Shown: positions 1-8,410, counted from the stretch's first letter. The stretch is 34,049 nucleotides of DNA from Lentisphaerota bacterium (GCA_015061615.1 SUWE01000029.1:1-34049); one strand, 5' to 3'. Notes: a model not told the origin generated them from the sequence alone. A program made the numbers and translations.

Positions 1-613
1 CAACCTTGCCGGGAGACCATTTCAACCGGAAATAGTTTGAATTTTTTCGACGTTCTGGATGATAATCATATTTTTTGTGCATAGCTTTGAAAAATGAAGC
101 ATAAGAAGAATTGGGCTTCTTCTTGAAATATGATAATTCTCCGACAAGATCTTCACCATATCCGAAAGGGCATCCGTCAGATAATACAGATTCAGCATCT
201 TTCCATCCGTTCCATATAATTCTGTATACAACAAATACTTCCTTTTGATTGAAGCAAAATTCAATACCGTAAAACTCCGGATTGAGACAGGGCGGTTTCA
301 AGGTCACAGATTGTTCACAGGCAATACCGGGCTCACCTTTTTTATAACTCTCGACAGATTCCCAATACCGCCAATTCAAGCTCAATGTATCTGCGTGAGG
401 CCTGGAAGCCGGCATACTCATATCGGCATCAAAGCTTTGACATGTTGATGGATGTAATGGGAATGGAGTTCCTCCGCAAATATCAAAAGGTTCAAAAATA
501 ATAAAACCACCTCCGACATTATGTGCAGAAAAACGGTATTCCGCAGGCAGTTGAAAACACCCGGTAAGAAAGAGCATCCCAAGCGCAAAAAGTGTAAGCA
601 AAAGTTTTTTCAT
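1..613 (-). CDS. Putative lipoprotein, 3' end beyond window (partial)
   Basis: Reading the minus strand from the ATG at 613 gives an open frame of 204 codons that runs off the window edge. Residues 1-19 form a lipoprotein signal peptide: two lysines, a hydrophobic stretch, and the lipobox L-T-G-C with the lipidated Cys at residue 19. The mature part is rich in Tyr, Trp and Cys (about four Cys), suggesting an extracytoplasmic domain with disulfides. The ATG overlaps the stop of the upstream ankyrin gene (ATGA), and a strong GAGGAGG ribosome site lies inside that gene's last codons, which fixes the start and implies translational coupling. I do not recognise the family. An 80-codon frame at 22-264 on the same strand is out of frame with this lipoprotein and is taken as a shadow. 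Confidence 0.75.
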   Translation of the reverse strand, partial: MKKLLLTLFALGMLFLTGCFQLPAEYRFSAHNVGGGFIIFEPFDICGGTPFPLHPSTCQSFDADMSMPASRPHADTLSLNWRYWESVESYKKGEPGIACEQSVTLKPPCLNPEFYGIEFCFNQKEVFVVYRIIWNGWKDAESVLSDGCPFGYGEDLVGELSYFKKKPNSSYASFFKAMHKKYDYHPERRKNSNYFRLKWSPGKV

Positions 614-1824
614 TTTCCTCCTCGTTTCAATTCTTTGCCGGAGAGTGCCCACATTTGCTTTAATGCTTTGCGAAACTGACGGGTGTGTGCCGGAGTCCAG
701 CCGCCTTGCGTCCAATCAAGCGGCGTTTCACCATCATTATTCACGGCGTTGACATCTGCTCCTGCTTCAAGCAGTGCCGCAGGCCAATAAAGGCAATTCG
801 ACATGGCCCAATGCAGCGGGGTATTTCCATTGTTATCTTTGGCATTTATATTTGTTCCGAGAGCAATAAACTTCTTTTCCAATTCTTCGTTGCCGAATTT
901 CATAGCCCAATGCAGTGCGTTCATTCCCCATTGGGAACTGGTATTAACATCTGCTCCGGCACGAATAAAAAGTTCTATAATATCATCATATTGCGTAAGA
1001 CCGAAGCGGCATACAGCATCACATATCGCAGTAAAAACTGTTTGTCCATGGCACATGGCATTTATCATACCGGGATTTTTTTGCAACATTTTTTGCAAGG
1101 CAGAAATATCTGCAGTTACAATATATTCAAAAAGTTCCTCTTCCGGCAGTTTTTCTGCTCCCATGCTCTTCAATTTTGGAATAAGTTCCGTTTTCATATA
1201 TTGCCGTTTTTTTACTTTTTTCGGGGAATCGCTCGAGTTAACCAGATACGCACTTTCCCAAATTTGCCCAAGAATGGAACCTGATTCCGGAGAAGTTACC
1301 AAATTCAAATCCCATTTTGCAGATTTGAGAAAAAATTCAAATAATTCGCAATATTCCACGCAGGCACTCCGAGAAAGCAGTGTATCTCCGTTTTCATCGG
1401 TAACGCTGACAACTTCCGGATCATTACACAATATCTGCTGCATTTTCTTCCAATCCGGATGCGGCGCATTACCGGCTATTATCAGTTCTTCAAACGGGGT
1501 CAACCGGGCTCCGGCTTGAAATAATATTTGATAATTGACAGAATCTTCAGCTCTTTGACATTCATAGGGCCTATTGAGACAAGCATGATAAAGCGGCGTA
1601 TTGCCGTTACCGTCTTTGCCGTTGACATCGCAGCCGCAATCGATCAAAAACTGCAAAAATTCACTATCGCAGAAGTATTTCAACGCCGCAATCAGCACAC
1701 TGTCTTCGCCGGAAACGCAAAAATGCAAAACATCCGGAGCGGATAAAATGACTTTTTTTGCCTTTGACCATTTCCCCTGCCGGATATATTGAAGACATTT
1801 GGTATGATTATTAATGTTTTTCAT
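610..1824 (-). CDS. Ankyrin-repeat protein, cytoplasmic
   Basis: This 404-residue protein has no signal peptide or membrane segment. Ankyrin-type units are visible near residues 55-85 (with the G-N-T-P-L-Y-H-A core) and in a C-terminal block at about 265-375, which contains three clear repeats with A-G-A-D-V-N and G-x-T-P-L motifs. The middle third is less regular. Ankyrin repeats bind proteins, so the product probably recognises a partner; the partner is unknown. It is 20 nt downstream of the secreted ankyrin gene and overlaps the next lipoprotein by 4 nt, so it belongs to the seven-gene operon. A cytoplasmic ankyrin protein beside secreted and membrane proteins would fit an immunity or regulatory role, but that is inference only. 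Confidence 0.88.
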   Translation of the reverse strand: MKNINNHTKCLQYIRQGKWSKAKKVILSAPDVLHFCVSGEDSVLIAALKYFCDSEFLQFLIDCGCDVNGKDGNGNTPLYHACLNRPYECQRAEDSVNYQILFQAGARLTPFEELIIAGNAPHPDWKKMQQILCNDPEVVSVTDENGDTLLSRSACVEYCELFEFFLKSAKWDLNLVTSPESGSILGQIWESAYLVNSSDSPKKVKKRQYMKTELIPKLKSMGAEKLPEEELFEYIVTADISALQKMLQKNPGMINAMCHGQTVFTAICDAVCRFGLTQYDDIIELFIRAGADVNTSSQWGMNALHWAMKFGNEELEKKFIALGTNINAKDNNGNTPLHWAMSNCLYWPAALLEAGADVNAVNNDGETPLDWTQGGWTPAHTRQFRKALKQMWALSGKELKRGGK

Positions 1825-1844
1825 TTATGAACCAACTTTTTTTG

Positions 1845-3077
1845 TTAATCTGCCGCTATTATTGACTTAATATCCGTGGAGATGATTTTTGCTTCGTAAT
1901 CGGTAACAGTTTCCCCGGCGTTGTTTTTCTGGGTGCGATACCGTGAGGGGACAATTTTCAACTGCGTTTTTTCAAAATTCAACAGCCATGTGGATAACGC
2001 AGATTTTTTACTGACGGCGATCATCAGCAGATTTTCACCGAAGCGGTTGACCTGATAAGGGGAAGTACGCTGGAGCAGAAGTTCCAACGCCGCCTGACTT
2101 TCACCGTATACAGCATAGAAGAGAGCCGTTTCGCCGTTAAAATTGACCGCATCGGGATTTGCTCCGTGTGCGAGAAGCAATTTCAACATCGGAATATTGC
2201 CATGCCAGGCGGCATTCATCAAGGCGGTTCTGCCGCCGGGAGAAGCAGCATTGACATTGACGCCTGACTTCAATAATTTTTCAACCTGTGCAGTATTGGA
2301 CGTTGCGGCGAGTTTGTACAATTCGGCGTCCGGAGTTCCGGCAGAACTTTCCCAATCTTCAATTTTTGCAACCGGAATTTTTTTCAACGCTTCCGGCGTT
2401 ACCCGGTAATTTCTCAATTCTCCGGCAAGACCTTTGGCAATTTTTGCACTGTTGCGTAAAACCGGCATAATATCTTTGGCAGTTTTGACTTCCGGTTCAT
2501 GCTCCAAATTTCCGACCTCGTTTTTCAGCGGGCAATTCGGCGTTTTGATTTGGTAACGGCAATTCCACTTTTTCAACCAATCAGCTCTCGCTTCCCCTTG
2601 AAACGGGGAGTTGAAAAAGAGTTCAAAAGATATACTTTCTTCTTCACCATCATACAAATTCAAAGTCACCATATCGCGGGGGAAATCGATCAGCTCCATT
2701 TTATACCAGTTTTTTCCGGTGAAAATGGCGGCAGTTTCAACTTCCTTATTGATCGGTAAAAGGTTAAGCAGTAAAAATTTTCTGCCGTGAGTGTCCATAT
2801 TCAAACCGACAGGCAAATGCGGGATTTTCACAGCAGAATATTTCCTGTTTTGCTCAAGATATAGAGTATCCGTTTCGCTATCCACGCCGTTTTGATAATA
2901 CACGGTAAGTGTTTTTTCTGCGGCAGTTACAAGCTCAAACTTTTTTGCAAAAGTTTCCAAAGCCTTTCGCAAACCGAGCGCAAAAAGAACTGTTTCCGGA
3001 TCACCGTGTGCATACAGGTCTGCCACCGGCAGCAAGAGCGAACCGCAGAATATAAAAATTAAAATAAGTTTTTTCAT
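1845..3077 (-). CDS. Exported ankyrin-repeat protein
   Basis: The 410-residue product begins with a signal peptide (about residues 1-23, ending A-D-L-Y-A before H-G), so it should be periplasmic or exported. Residues about 25-250 form an uncharacterised domain. About 250-365 contains three to four ankyrin repeats, with the G-R-T-A-L-M-N-A-A-W and G-E-T-A-L-F-Y-A-V cores and an A-H-G-A-N-P-D loop. The start ATG overlaps the stop of the upstream membrane protein gene (ATGA) and is preceded by a strong GGAGG site. It shares the ankyrin architecture with the next gene, but that one is cytoplasmic, so the operon places ankyrin domains on both sides of the inner membrane. Function unknown. Confidence 0.88.
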   Translation of the reverse strand: MKKLILIFIFCGSLLLPVADLYAHGDPETVLFALGLRKALETFAKKFELVTAAEKTLTVYYQNGVDSETDTLYLEQNRKYSAVKIPHLPVGLNMDTHGRKFLLLNLLPINKEVETAAIFTGKNWYKMELIDFPRDMVTLNLYDGEEESISFELFFNSPFQGEARADWLKKWNCRYQIKTPNCPLKNEVGNLEHEPEVKTAKDIMPVLRNSAKIAKGLAGELRNYRVTPEALKKIPVAKIEDWESSAGTPDAELYKLAATSNTAQVEKLLKSGVNVNAASPGGRTALMNAAWHGNIPMLKLLLAHGANPDAVNFNGETALFYAVYGESQAALELLLQRTSPYQVNRFGENLLMIAVSKKSALSTWLLNFEKTQLKIVPSRYRTQKNNAGETVTDYEAKIISTDIKSIIAAD

Positions 3078-4090
3078 TTTTCCTCCAGTTGTTTCCGATG
3101 TGCCGTGTGAATGAGCTTTTGCAGAGTTTCAATAAAACTGCTTGCATCAGCGGTTTCTTTGCCGATGTGCAATGCCGCATTATTGTTCCAACTGTCCGGC
3201 TCACGGTCTGCAAGGAAATAATATTTCTCGTTGCGACAGCAAAATCCTGCAAACCATTTGCCCAGAGCTAAAGGCAGACAACCGAAAATGATAAAAACAA
3301 TGCCGGTCAGGATAATTGCCAAATCCAGAAATCCTTTTACCGCCATATAAATTGGAATTACCGCCGCAAAGCCGAAAAGGAAAAGTGCCGCACCGAAAAA
3401 CACCGCCGCCAATGTACCGAAAATGATGTTGTTTACAGTATGCTTTTTGTCGATCAGCTCTACATTTTCCTCTATATCAAGATAGCGGATCGCCATCTCT
3501 TCATTTCCATTTTCATCACACAAAGCAAGATCATTTTCAAACAGTTTTACATAAAAATTTTCAAACTCATGTTCAGCAATAACTTGAGTGCGTACTTTGT
3601 TCATAACGCAGTATTGACTTACCTTACTGGCAAATTTATAAGCCAGGTCCCGGTTCGCCGGAAGATAATATATTTCAAACTCGTCTTCATCAGAATCAGA
3701 ATTAAAATAAAATTCTCCAGTCTGGTTGTGACGCCATTCGCAAATCAGTTGCCAACACATTCCTGCGACCCCCAATAGAGACAGTAATGCTCCGGCAAAT
3801 ATCCAACTGAAAAGTTTGCCCTCTTTTACCCCGTAATAAACGGCTGCCGCAATCAAAAGAAGATCAAATATCAGCTTGGTATATGCAAGGATCAATTTGA
3901 ATACCGATGTTTTTTCGGGAGCAGATTCGTAAAAATTGGCATAAACATTCTGCAAATCAACATTTTGTTTCCAAGTAATTTTCTGCCGTTTTTGAACTGT
4001 GATATGAAGTTGCTTTTTGTCTTCATCCAGTTCGTAACAGCGAAGTTCTTTGCCAATTTTCAGAGTAAACTTTTCCATTGTCTCACTCAT
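3074..4090 (-). CDS. Membrane protein with internal duplication (beta domain plus two TM helices, twice)
   Basis: The product is 338 residues from the ATG chosen here. An earlier in-frame ATG at 4102 lies further inside the upstream gene, and a later one at 4078 begins M-E-K-F; the start is therefore uncertain. The protein looks like two tandem halves. Each has a soluble, probably beta-rich segment, a pair of hydrophobic helices (first pair around residues 60-110, second around 220-275), then a segment with a [F/Y]-Y-x-L-x-A-[N/D]-R-[D/E] motif and an amphipathic helix. The two motifs read I-Y-Y-L-P-A-N-R-D and Y-Y-F-L-A-D-R-E. This resembles bacterial PH-like membrane proteins, but I cannot assign a family. 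It overlaps its upstream neighbour by a few bases and the downstream gene by 4 nt. Confidence 0.8.
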   Translation of the reverse strand: MSETMEKFTLKIGKELRCYELDEDKKQLHITVQKRQKITWKQNVDLQNVYANFYESAPEKTSVFKLILAYTKLIFDLLLIAAAVYYGVKEGKLFSWIFAGALLSLLGVAGMCWQLICEWRHNQTGEFYFNSDSDEDEFEIYYLPANRDLAYKFASKVSQYCVMNKVRTQVIAEHEFENFYVKLFENDLALCDENGNEEMAIRYLDIEENVELIDKKHTVNNIIFGTLAAVFFGAALFLFGFAAVIPIYMAVKGFLDLAIILTGIVFIIFGCLPLALGKWFAGFCCRNEKYYFLADREPDSWNNNAALHIGKETADASSFIETLQKLIHTAHRKQLEEK

Positions 4091-4280
4091 TCCAACTATC
4101 ATACACTTTTTTCATTCCGATAAAGCATCCGACAGATAACACTCCCAAGCCGACCCACAATTTGAAGCGATGGTGAACGTGCGGAACATTATATAACGCT
4201 CCATAAATCGCTGCTCCGGCAAGGCATATTCCACCGATAACAAGCAAAATCATCCAAAGCAATTTAATGGATTTTTTCAT
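4083..4280 (-). CDS. Small membrane protein, two TM helices
   Basis: A 65-residue protein with two predicted membrane helices (about residues 7-30 and 42-58), separated by a short segment containing H-V-H-H. The ATG overlaps the stop of the upstream lipoprotein gene (ATGA), and its end overlaps the start of the next gene, so it is embedded in the operon and translationally coupled on both sides. No family is recognised. Its position before the duplicated membrane protein suggests it could be an accessory subunit, which is inference. Confidence 0.7.
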   Translation of the reverse strand: MKKSIKLLWMILLVIGGICLAGAAIYGALYNVPHVHHRFKLWVGLGVLSVGCFIGMKKVYDSWNE

Positions 4281-5053
4281 TGACCATTATCCTTTACGGG
4301 TAATGAAAAATTGAACAGCGGCATCCAGGGCAGCAAACCGTCCGGATTATGATTCAGCAAGCCAAGCTGCAAAGCGAAGTGCCCGGAATCACCTTTTTGT
4401 GCATTATTGATCACCCCGAACTGAAAATGAGGTGCCCCGTTGCTGCTGTTGAAAACTCCGATCTGACAATATTGACCGAAACAGAAATCCAAATTTACCA
4501 CGCCCAAATGACAAACCGCTTCAGGCAGTTCTCTCTGACTGTCTATCCCGCCTCTGTCACGCCACAATCCGCGGCAATTTACCATGCCGAAAAATACTCC
4601 TCCGAAACTGCCGCCATGAAAGTTCACTGGAGCTATTGCAACTCCGTTCACAATAATATTACCCGCAAAAAGTGGGGCAATTCCTATCCCATTCATGCAT
4701 CCCGTTATAAGTATCGGGGATGACGCAATTCCATTTACCCCGCCGCATTCAAAATAAAGCAGCGGTGAAAATACTGCACCATTAACAGTCGACGGCAACA
4801 TGCTATTGATATAATATGGAATTCCGCAACGGAAAATCGCACTCATCTTTTGATTACGCTTAACCTTGCGCATCATCACCCTTTTTTCAGTATAGCCGGT
4901 CCAAATAAAATATCCGACATGAACGTAATCATTTCTCAAAGCCAATTCCTGATAACTGTCAAATTCTCCGTTACTGTCCTTGAAATAACATTTGCATCCT
5001 GTCATCAACAGTGCCGAACATAATGTAAAAAGTATCAATAAAGTTTTTTTCAT
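4277..5053 (-). CDS. Lipoprotein with LA_2272-type surface repeats
   Basis: The 258-residue product has a lipoprotein signal (lipobox L-M-T-G-C, Cys at residue 20). After a charged N-terminal region the rest is Gly/Asn/Phe-rich with short repeating units of the form [F/Q]-x-[I/L/F]-G-[V/L]-[F/I/L]-N, for example C-Q-I-G-V-F-N, F-Q-F-G-V-I-N and L-Q-L-G-L-L-N. This pattern is that of LA_2272 surface-repeat proteins, which are thought to be exposed at the cell surface; the family's function is not known. Assignment is from the repeat pattern and no search was possible. It lies 25 nt downstream of the first gene of the operon and overlaps the next by 4 nt. Confidence 0.82.
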   Translation of the reverse strand: MKKTLLILFTLCSALLMTGCKCYFKDSNGEFDSYQELALRNDYVHVGYFIWTGYTEKRVMMRKVKRNQKMSAIFRCGIPYYINSMLPSTVNGAVFSPLLYFECGGVNGIASSPILITGCMNGIGIAPLFAGNIIVNGVAIAPVNFHGGSFGGVFFGMVNCRGLWRDRGGIDSQRELPEAVCHLGVVNLDFCFGQYCQIGVFNSSNGAPHFQFGVINNAQKGDSGHFALQLGLLNHNPDGLLPWMPLFNFSLPVKDNGQ

Positions 5054-5078
5054 AAACGCGCCGCCTGGTTCTTTTTTC

Positions 5079-5261
5079 TCATTTTCGACAAACTTTTACT
5101 ATTGCAATAATACAGATAACAGCCAGTGTCGCAGCAGATGTCCCACCGCCGCGTCCGACGGGGGGAGCAAGCAGAAATTCACAATAAACATAGAGTCCTG
5201 CCATAACAACCGATGCTGTCGTCAGTGCTGCTGTCAGTAATATTTTTTTGGATTTTTTCAT
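5079..5261 (-). CDS. Small membrane protein, first gene of the operon
   Basis: A 60-residue protein beginning M-K-K-S-K-K, with two hydrophobic segments (about residues 7-26 and 41-55) separated by a Gly/Pro-rich turn (A-P-P-V-G-R-G-G-G). The longer frame from 5312 would begin inside the promoter region, and the ATG at 5261 has an upstream AGAGTGG site, so the shorter form is preferred. It is probably a small inner-membrane protein. No family is recognised. It leads the seven-gene minus-strand operon that continues to the left edge. Confidence 0.65.
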   Translation of the reverse strand: MKKSKKILLTAALTTASVVMAGLYVYCEFLLAPPVGRGGGTSAATLAVICIIAIVKVCRK

Positions 5262-5288
5262 TTTGCCACTCTTATATGTCAACTTCAA

Positions 5289-5298
5289 TATAATATAG
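5289..5298 (-). promoter_or_regulatory. Candidate -10 region for the left-arm operon
   Basis: TATAATATAG on the plus strand reads CTATATTATA on the minus strand, about 28 nt before the ATG at 5261, matching the TATATT-type -10 box seen at other promoters in this window. I see no convincing -35 box at the expected distance, so the operon may need an activator. The divergent promoter for the nucleoside hydrolase lies only about 20-50 nt away. Confidence 0.4.
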
Positions 5299-5314
5299 TG
5301 CAGATAGGGCAAAC

Positions 5315-5342
5315 TTGCAAATTTTCTGCGGTGTGCTATATT
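5315..5342 (+). promoter_or_regulatory. Promoter of the nucleoside hydrolase gene
   Basis: TTGCAA (5315-5320) is followed after 16 nt by TATATT (5337-5342), leaving a leader of roughly 25-30 nt before the ATG at 5376. It fits a sigma-70-type promoter and is one of several here with a TATATT -10 box. Confidence 0.55.
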
Positions 5343-5375
5343 ATGGCATGATTAAATTTTACTGGAGTATAAACT

Positions 5376-6242
5376 ATGCGTAATTTTATTCTTGACACCG
5401 ACTGGTGGACAGATTGCGACGATGCGGTCGCTATCCGTCTTTTGTGCAATGCCCATTTGCTGAAAAAAGTAAATTTACTGGGAATAAATATCAATGCCTG
5501 TATGAAGGACTCTATACCTTCTCTTGATGTATTCACCCGCGACTGCGGTGTGGAAATTCCATTGGGAATAGATCACTCTGCGGTAAATTTTGCAGGGAAT
5601 CCCCCATATCAGAAAAATCTTGCAGCCCGCAATCCGCGCCGCTTCAACGAAGATGTTCCAGACAGTCTTGATTTTTATTTACAGCTGCTTGAACAAGCTG
5701 AAGATAATTCCGTCGAGTTCCTTTCCATCGGATTCACCCAGTGTCTTGCCAGTTTACTGAAAAATCCTAAATATAAAGCCTTGCTTCAGAAAAAAGCATC
5801 TCACCTCTGGATAATGGCAGGTAAATGGGATGAAGTTCATGGCAAAGAATACAACTTTTACAAAAATGAAATGACCAGAGCCAGCGGAGCAGAACTTTGT
5901 AAAAACTGGCCGACTCCAATAACCTTTCTCGGTTACGAAGTCGGTGTAACTGTTATAACCGGAGGCAATCTCCCTGATGGAGATCTGCTCAAACAGGTGA
6001 TGATTGATCACAACAGTGCAAAAGGACGCTGCTCATGGGATCCTATGCTTGTCGATCTGGCAATTACCGGAGAAACTGAAAAAGCCGGATACGATGCCGT
6101 TTACGGACTTGCCGCTGTTGACCCAACAGATGGAAGCAACACCTTTATGTTTGACTCAAACGGCAAACACCGTTATGTGGTTAAGAAATATGACGACAGC
6201 TTTTATGCCGAAGCAATAAATTCTCAACTGGTATTGAAATAA
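5376..6242 (+). CDS. Nucleoside hydrolase (IunH superfamily)
   Basis: The 288-residue protein carries the family hallmark at residues 7-16, D-T-D-W-W-T-D-C-D-D, the Asp cluster that binds calcium and activates water for cleavage of the N-glycosidic bond of ribonucleosides. A second conserved region near the C-terminus, S-W-D-P-M-L-V-D, matches the usual S/W-D-x-x-x position. Length is slightly short for the family (about 310). No signal peptide is seen, so it should act in the cytoplasm. Substrate preference cannot be read. It is a single gene: divergent from the left-arm operon and convergent with the DUF2339 gene, 4 nt away. Some relatives cleave sugar derivatives other than nucleosides. 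Confidence 0.85.
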   Translation: MRNFILDTDWWTDCDDAVAIRLLCNAHLLKKVNLLGININACMKDSIPSLDVFTRDCGVEIPLGIDHSAVNFAGNPPYQKNLAARNPRRFNEDVPDSLDFYLQLLEQAEDNSVEFLSIGFTQCLASLLKNPKYKALLQKKASHLWIMAGKWDEVHGKEYNFYKNEMTRASGAELCKNWPTPITFLGYEVGVTVITGGNLPDGDLLKQVMIDHNSAKGRCSWDPMLVDLAITGETEKAGYDAVYGLAAVDPTDGSNTFMFDSNGKHRYVVKKYDDSFYAEAINSQLVLK

Positions 6243-6246
6243 GCGG

Positions 6247-8088
6247 TTATTCTTCAGAATCCGTTTCTTCTGGATTCACGATACGGAATATATCCCGTTT
6301 GCGGATATAAATCACTGCCGCTCCGATAAGAAGTACACCGACTGCGCAGAATCCGGCGATACGCCACAGGGTATTGCTTTCAGCCAGATCGAACAGCAGA
6401 ACTTTGAGGCAGCTCAAAGCAAAAAGTATCGCCCCGGTTTTGCGAAGAAACGGTTTTCGGGCATTGATGCCGATTTCAATAAGGATAGCCGCAATAACAC
6501 TCCAACCGACGGAAATTCCAAAGAGTTTGAATCCGGGCATAAATTTTGAGAACGCGCTGTACATCTCGTATGTAAGATATCCGAAAAGGAAAAGCATTCC
6601 GAATGCAACCATAAAACACGGCAATGGCTCAAGTTTCAATTTTTCTTCATTCTTTTTGAAAAGAACTGCCGCAATCAGAACAGTTACCGGATATATCCCG
6701 TAGCTGAATATATTGTGCAGCAGCCGCTGGGAATAGCAATTCTGAAAACAATCTGTATCCGGGAGCGAAAAAGCTGTTACAAGAAAGAGCAGAACCGAAG
6801 TGACAGCCAGATATCTTGCATTTACACGGCAGGCGGCAACCGCCAGAGCCAAAGCAAGGATCGACCACATAGCAGTGAGCCACAAATCCATACCGAGCAA
6901 CCCGCTGGAAAGCACCAGAGAAGCTATTGCCAGAACTGCAAATACCGGACAGCCTTTCTGCCGGCTGTTCAGTTTGAATAATACTCCATTAAGAATTGCA
7001 ACAACCAGCACAATAATGCTTGGAACTTTATATTCCACCAACAAATCAAAATCGTGCGCAAATCCCAATGCAAGAAGTAAAAATACTCCCGTCGAAATTA
7101 CCCATAGCATATAATCAACCTTAACCATTTCCCGACGGATGAAATAAGGGATTCCTGTGACAAGCAGATTGAAAAAGCAGAGCAAAACAAGCAGCAGGGC
7201 AGGGGGCATTGCCCCTTTTGCACAGCCAAAGGCATAAATGGAGTATCCTGCAACAATCAATATTCTCAACAATAACCATTTTTTTGCAGCGGACAGGATG
7301 GATAAGCCGCAACCGGCAATGGCAAAATAAAGCAGAATTTTGCCATAGGCGTGTTCCCAGAAAATCAGCCACGGCGCAATATAAACCCCGACAGCTCCGA
7401 CAGATGCCAGAAATTGACTGGATTTGTTCCATGCCGCTCCGACACAAAGAGCAATGACCACCAAAACAGCTGTCGCAGCTACTGAAAAAGGAAGCAGTTC
7501 GCAAATACGGAATCCGGCAAAAATGCTCAACAGTATGACAGCAAACCCCGTTCCGCATATTGCAAGAAAAAGTTGACGGTATTTGTTTTCTTTGGTGAAA
7601 ATAAAACCAACTGCCGCAATTAGACTGCCCGCGAGAGCCATTGATGCGATCCGCAGGGCAGGGGAGAACAGATTGTGATCGAATGAATATTTCAACATAA
7701 ATCCGACAGCGCAAATCAGAATCAGAACTCCTGCCCGGATCAGCCATGCCGTAGCGGCAGTATATTCCCTTGATACATTGTCTGAATAATATTCTCCGCT
7801 GACCAGGAGCCAGTTGATGAACTTTTTCCATGCTCCGGGAGCCGCATTTATTTCATTCTGCGTATTGACGGGCAGGGCGGATGCAGTATCGAGTTCAGGC
7901 ACAACGAGCGCTTCAGGAATCTTTTCTTCGGGTTCGGGAATGTTTTCCGGAGTATCCGCTGATATTTTATAAACGATCAGCATTTCTTCTATCCGGGCTA
8001 TTGATTGCTGAAGTTCTTTCAGTTTCCGGATAAGTAAAAAGCAGCACACTATAAGCGTCAGTAAAAAGAGCGTCAAAGCTATTTCCAT
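6247..8088 (-). CDS. DUF2339 polytopic membrane protein
   Basis: This 613-residue protein starts with one helix (residues 3-20), then a charged coiled-coil-like and Pro/Glu-rich linker (about 20-90), then a Trp-rich stretch leading into a run of some 15 or more closely packed membrane helices to the C-terminus. That layout, an N-terminal anchor with coiled coil then a long all-helical core, is the DUF2339 family, whose function is unknown. It is shorter than many relatives (often 800-1000 residues). The ATG at 8088 has a strong GGAGG ribosome site and a near-consensus promoter, so it is probably transcribed alone and strongly. Confidence 0.82.
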   Translation of the reverse strand: MEIALTLFLLTLIVCCFLLIRKLKELQQSIARIEEMLIVYKISADTPENIPEPEEKIPEALVVPELDTASALPVNTQNEINAAPGAWKKFINWLLVSGEYYSDNVSREYTAATAWLIRAGVLILICAVGFMLKYSFDHNLFSPALRIASMALAGSLIAAVGFIFTKENKYRQLFLAICGTGFAVILLSIFAGFRICELLPFSVAATAVLVVIALCVGAAWNKSSQFLASVGAVGVYIAPWLIFWEHAYGKILLYFAIAGCGLSILSAAKKWLLLRILIVAGYSIYAFGCAKGAMPPALLLVLLCFFNLLVTGIPYFIRREMVKVDYMLWVISTGVFLLLALGFAHDFDLLVEYKVPSIIVLVVAILNGVLFKLNSRQKGCPVFAVLAIASLVLSSGLLGMDLWLTAMWSILALALAVAACRVNARYLAVTSVLLFLVTAFSLPDTDCFQNCYSQRLLHNIFSYGIYPVTVLIAAVLFKKNEEKLKLEPLPCFMVAFGMLFLFGYLTYEMYSAFSKFMPGFKLFGISVGWSVIAAILIEIGINARKPFLRKTGAILFALSCLKVLLFDLAESNTLWRIAGFCAVGVLLIGAAVIYIRKRDIFRIVNPEETDSEE

Positions 8089-8114
8089 AATGATTCCTCC
8101 CGGTTAATGGATAT

Positions 8115-8143
8115 AATATAACTCACCTGTAAAAAAATGTCAA
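8115..8143 (-). promoter_or_regulatory. Promoter of the DUF2339 gene
   Basis: On the minus strand TTGACA (plus positions 8138-8143) is separated by exactly 17 nt from TATATT (8115-8120), about 27 nt before the ATG. This is a perfect -35 box with a good spacer. A GGAGG site at about 8096-8101 follows. Confidence 0.75.
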
Positions 8144-8343
8144 ATCACACAAAGGGAATTGTTTACAATTATGTACAAGTTATTAACATATTGTTTTTCA
8201 GCTTTCACATCACCTTTATGATAAAGCAAATACAACCTATGCCCTAACCTCAAAAGATATATTCCACTTAACATAACGTATATTATGCGACGTTACAAGT
8301 ATCGTAAATCCCCTGTTTTTTTCAGCTTCGCAGGTTAAAGAAC

Positions 8344-8371
8344 TTGCTTTAATAAAAACAGATGGTATATT
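8344..8371 (+). promoter_or_regulatory. Candidate forward promoter in the 8.1-8.6 kb gap
   Basis: TTGCTT (8344-8349), 16 nt, then TATATT (8366-8371). The same two boxes with a 17-nt spacer occur at 31488-31516. A transcript starting near 8378 would carry the large palindrome at 8411-8516 and then the DUF2726 gene, making a leader of about 200 nt, or it could be a separate small RNA. Confidence 0.4.
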
Positions 8372-8410
8372 AATAGAACGAGGTAATTGCAAAAGTCAAT
8401 CAAAAAAAGA

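Noticed and set aside
22-264. 80-codon minus-strand frame
   Set aside because: It is out of frame with the lipoprotein that runs from 613 to the edge, which has a signal peptide, ribosome site and uninterrupted frame.
7121-7831. 236-codon minus-strand frame
   Set aside because: It lies in another frame inside the DUF2339 gene, and its composition (many Cys, Arg and Ser) is that of a shadow frame.
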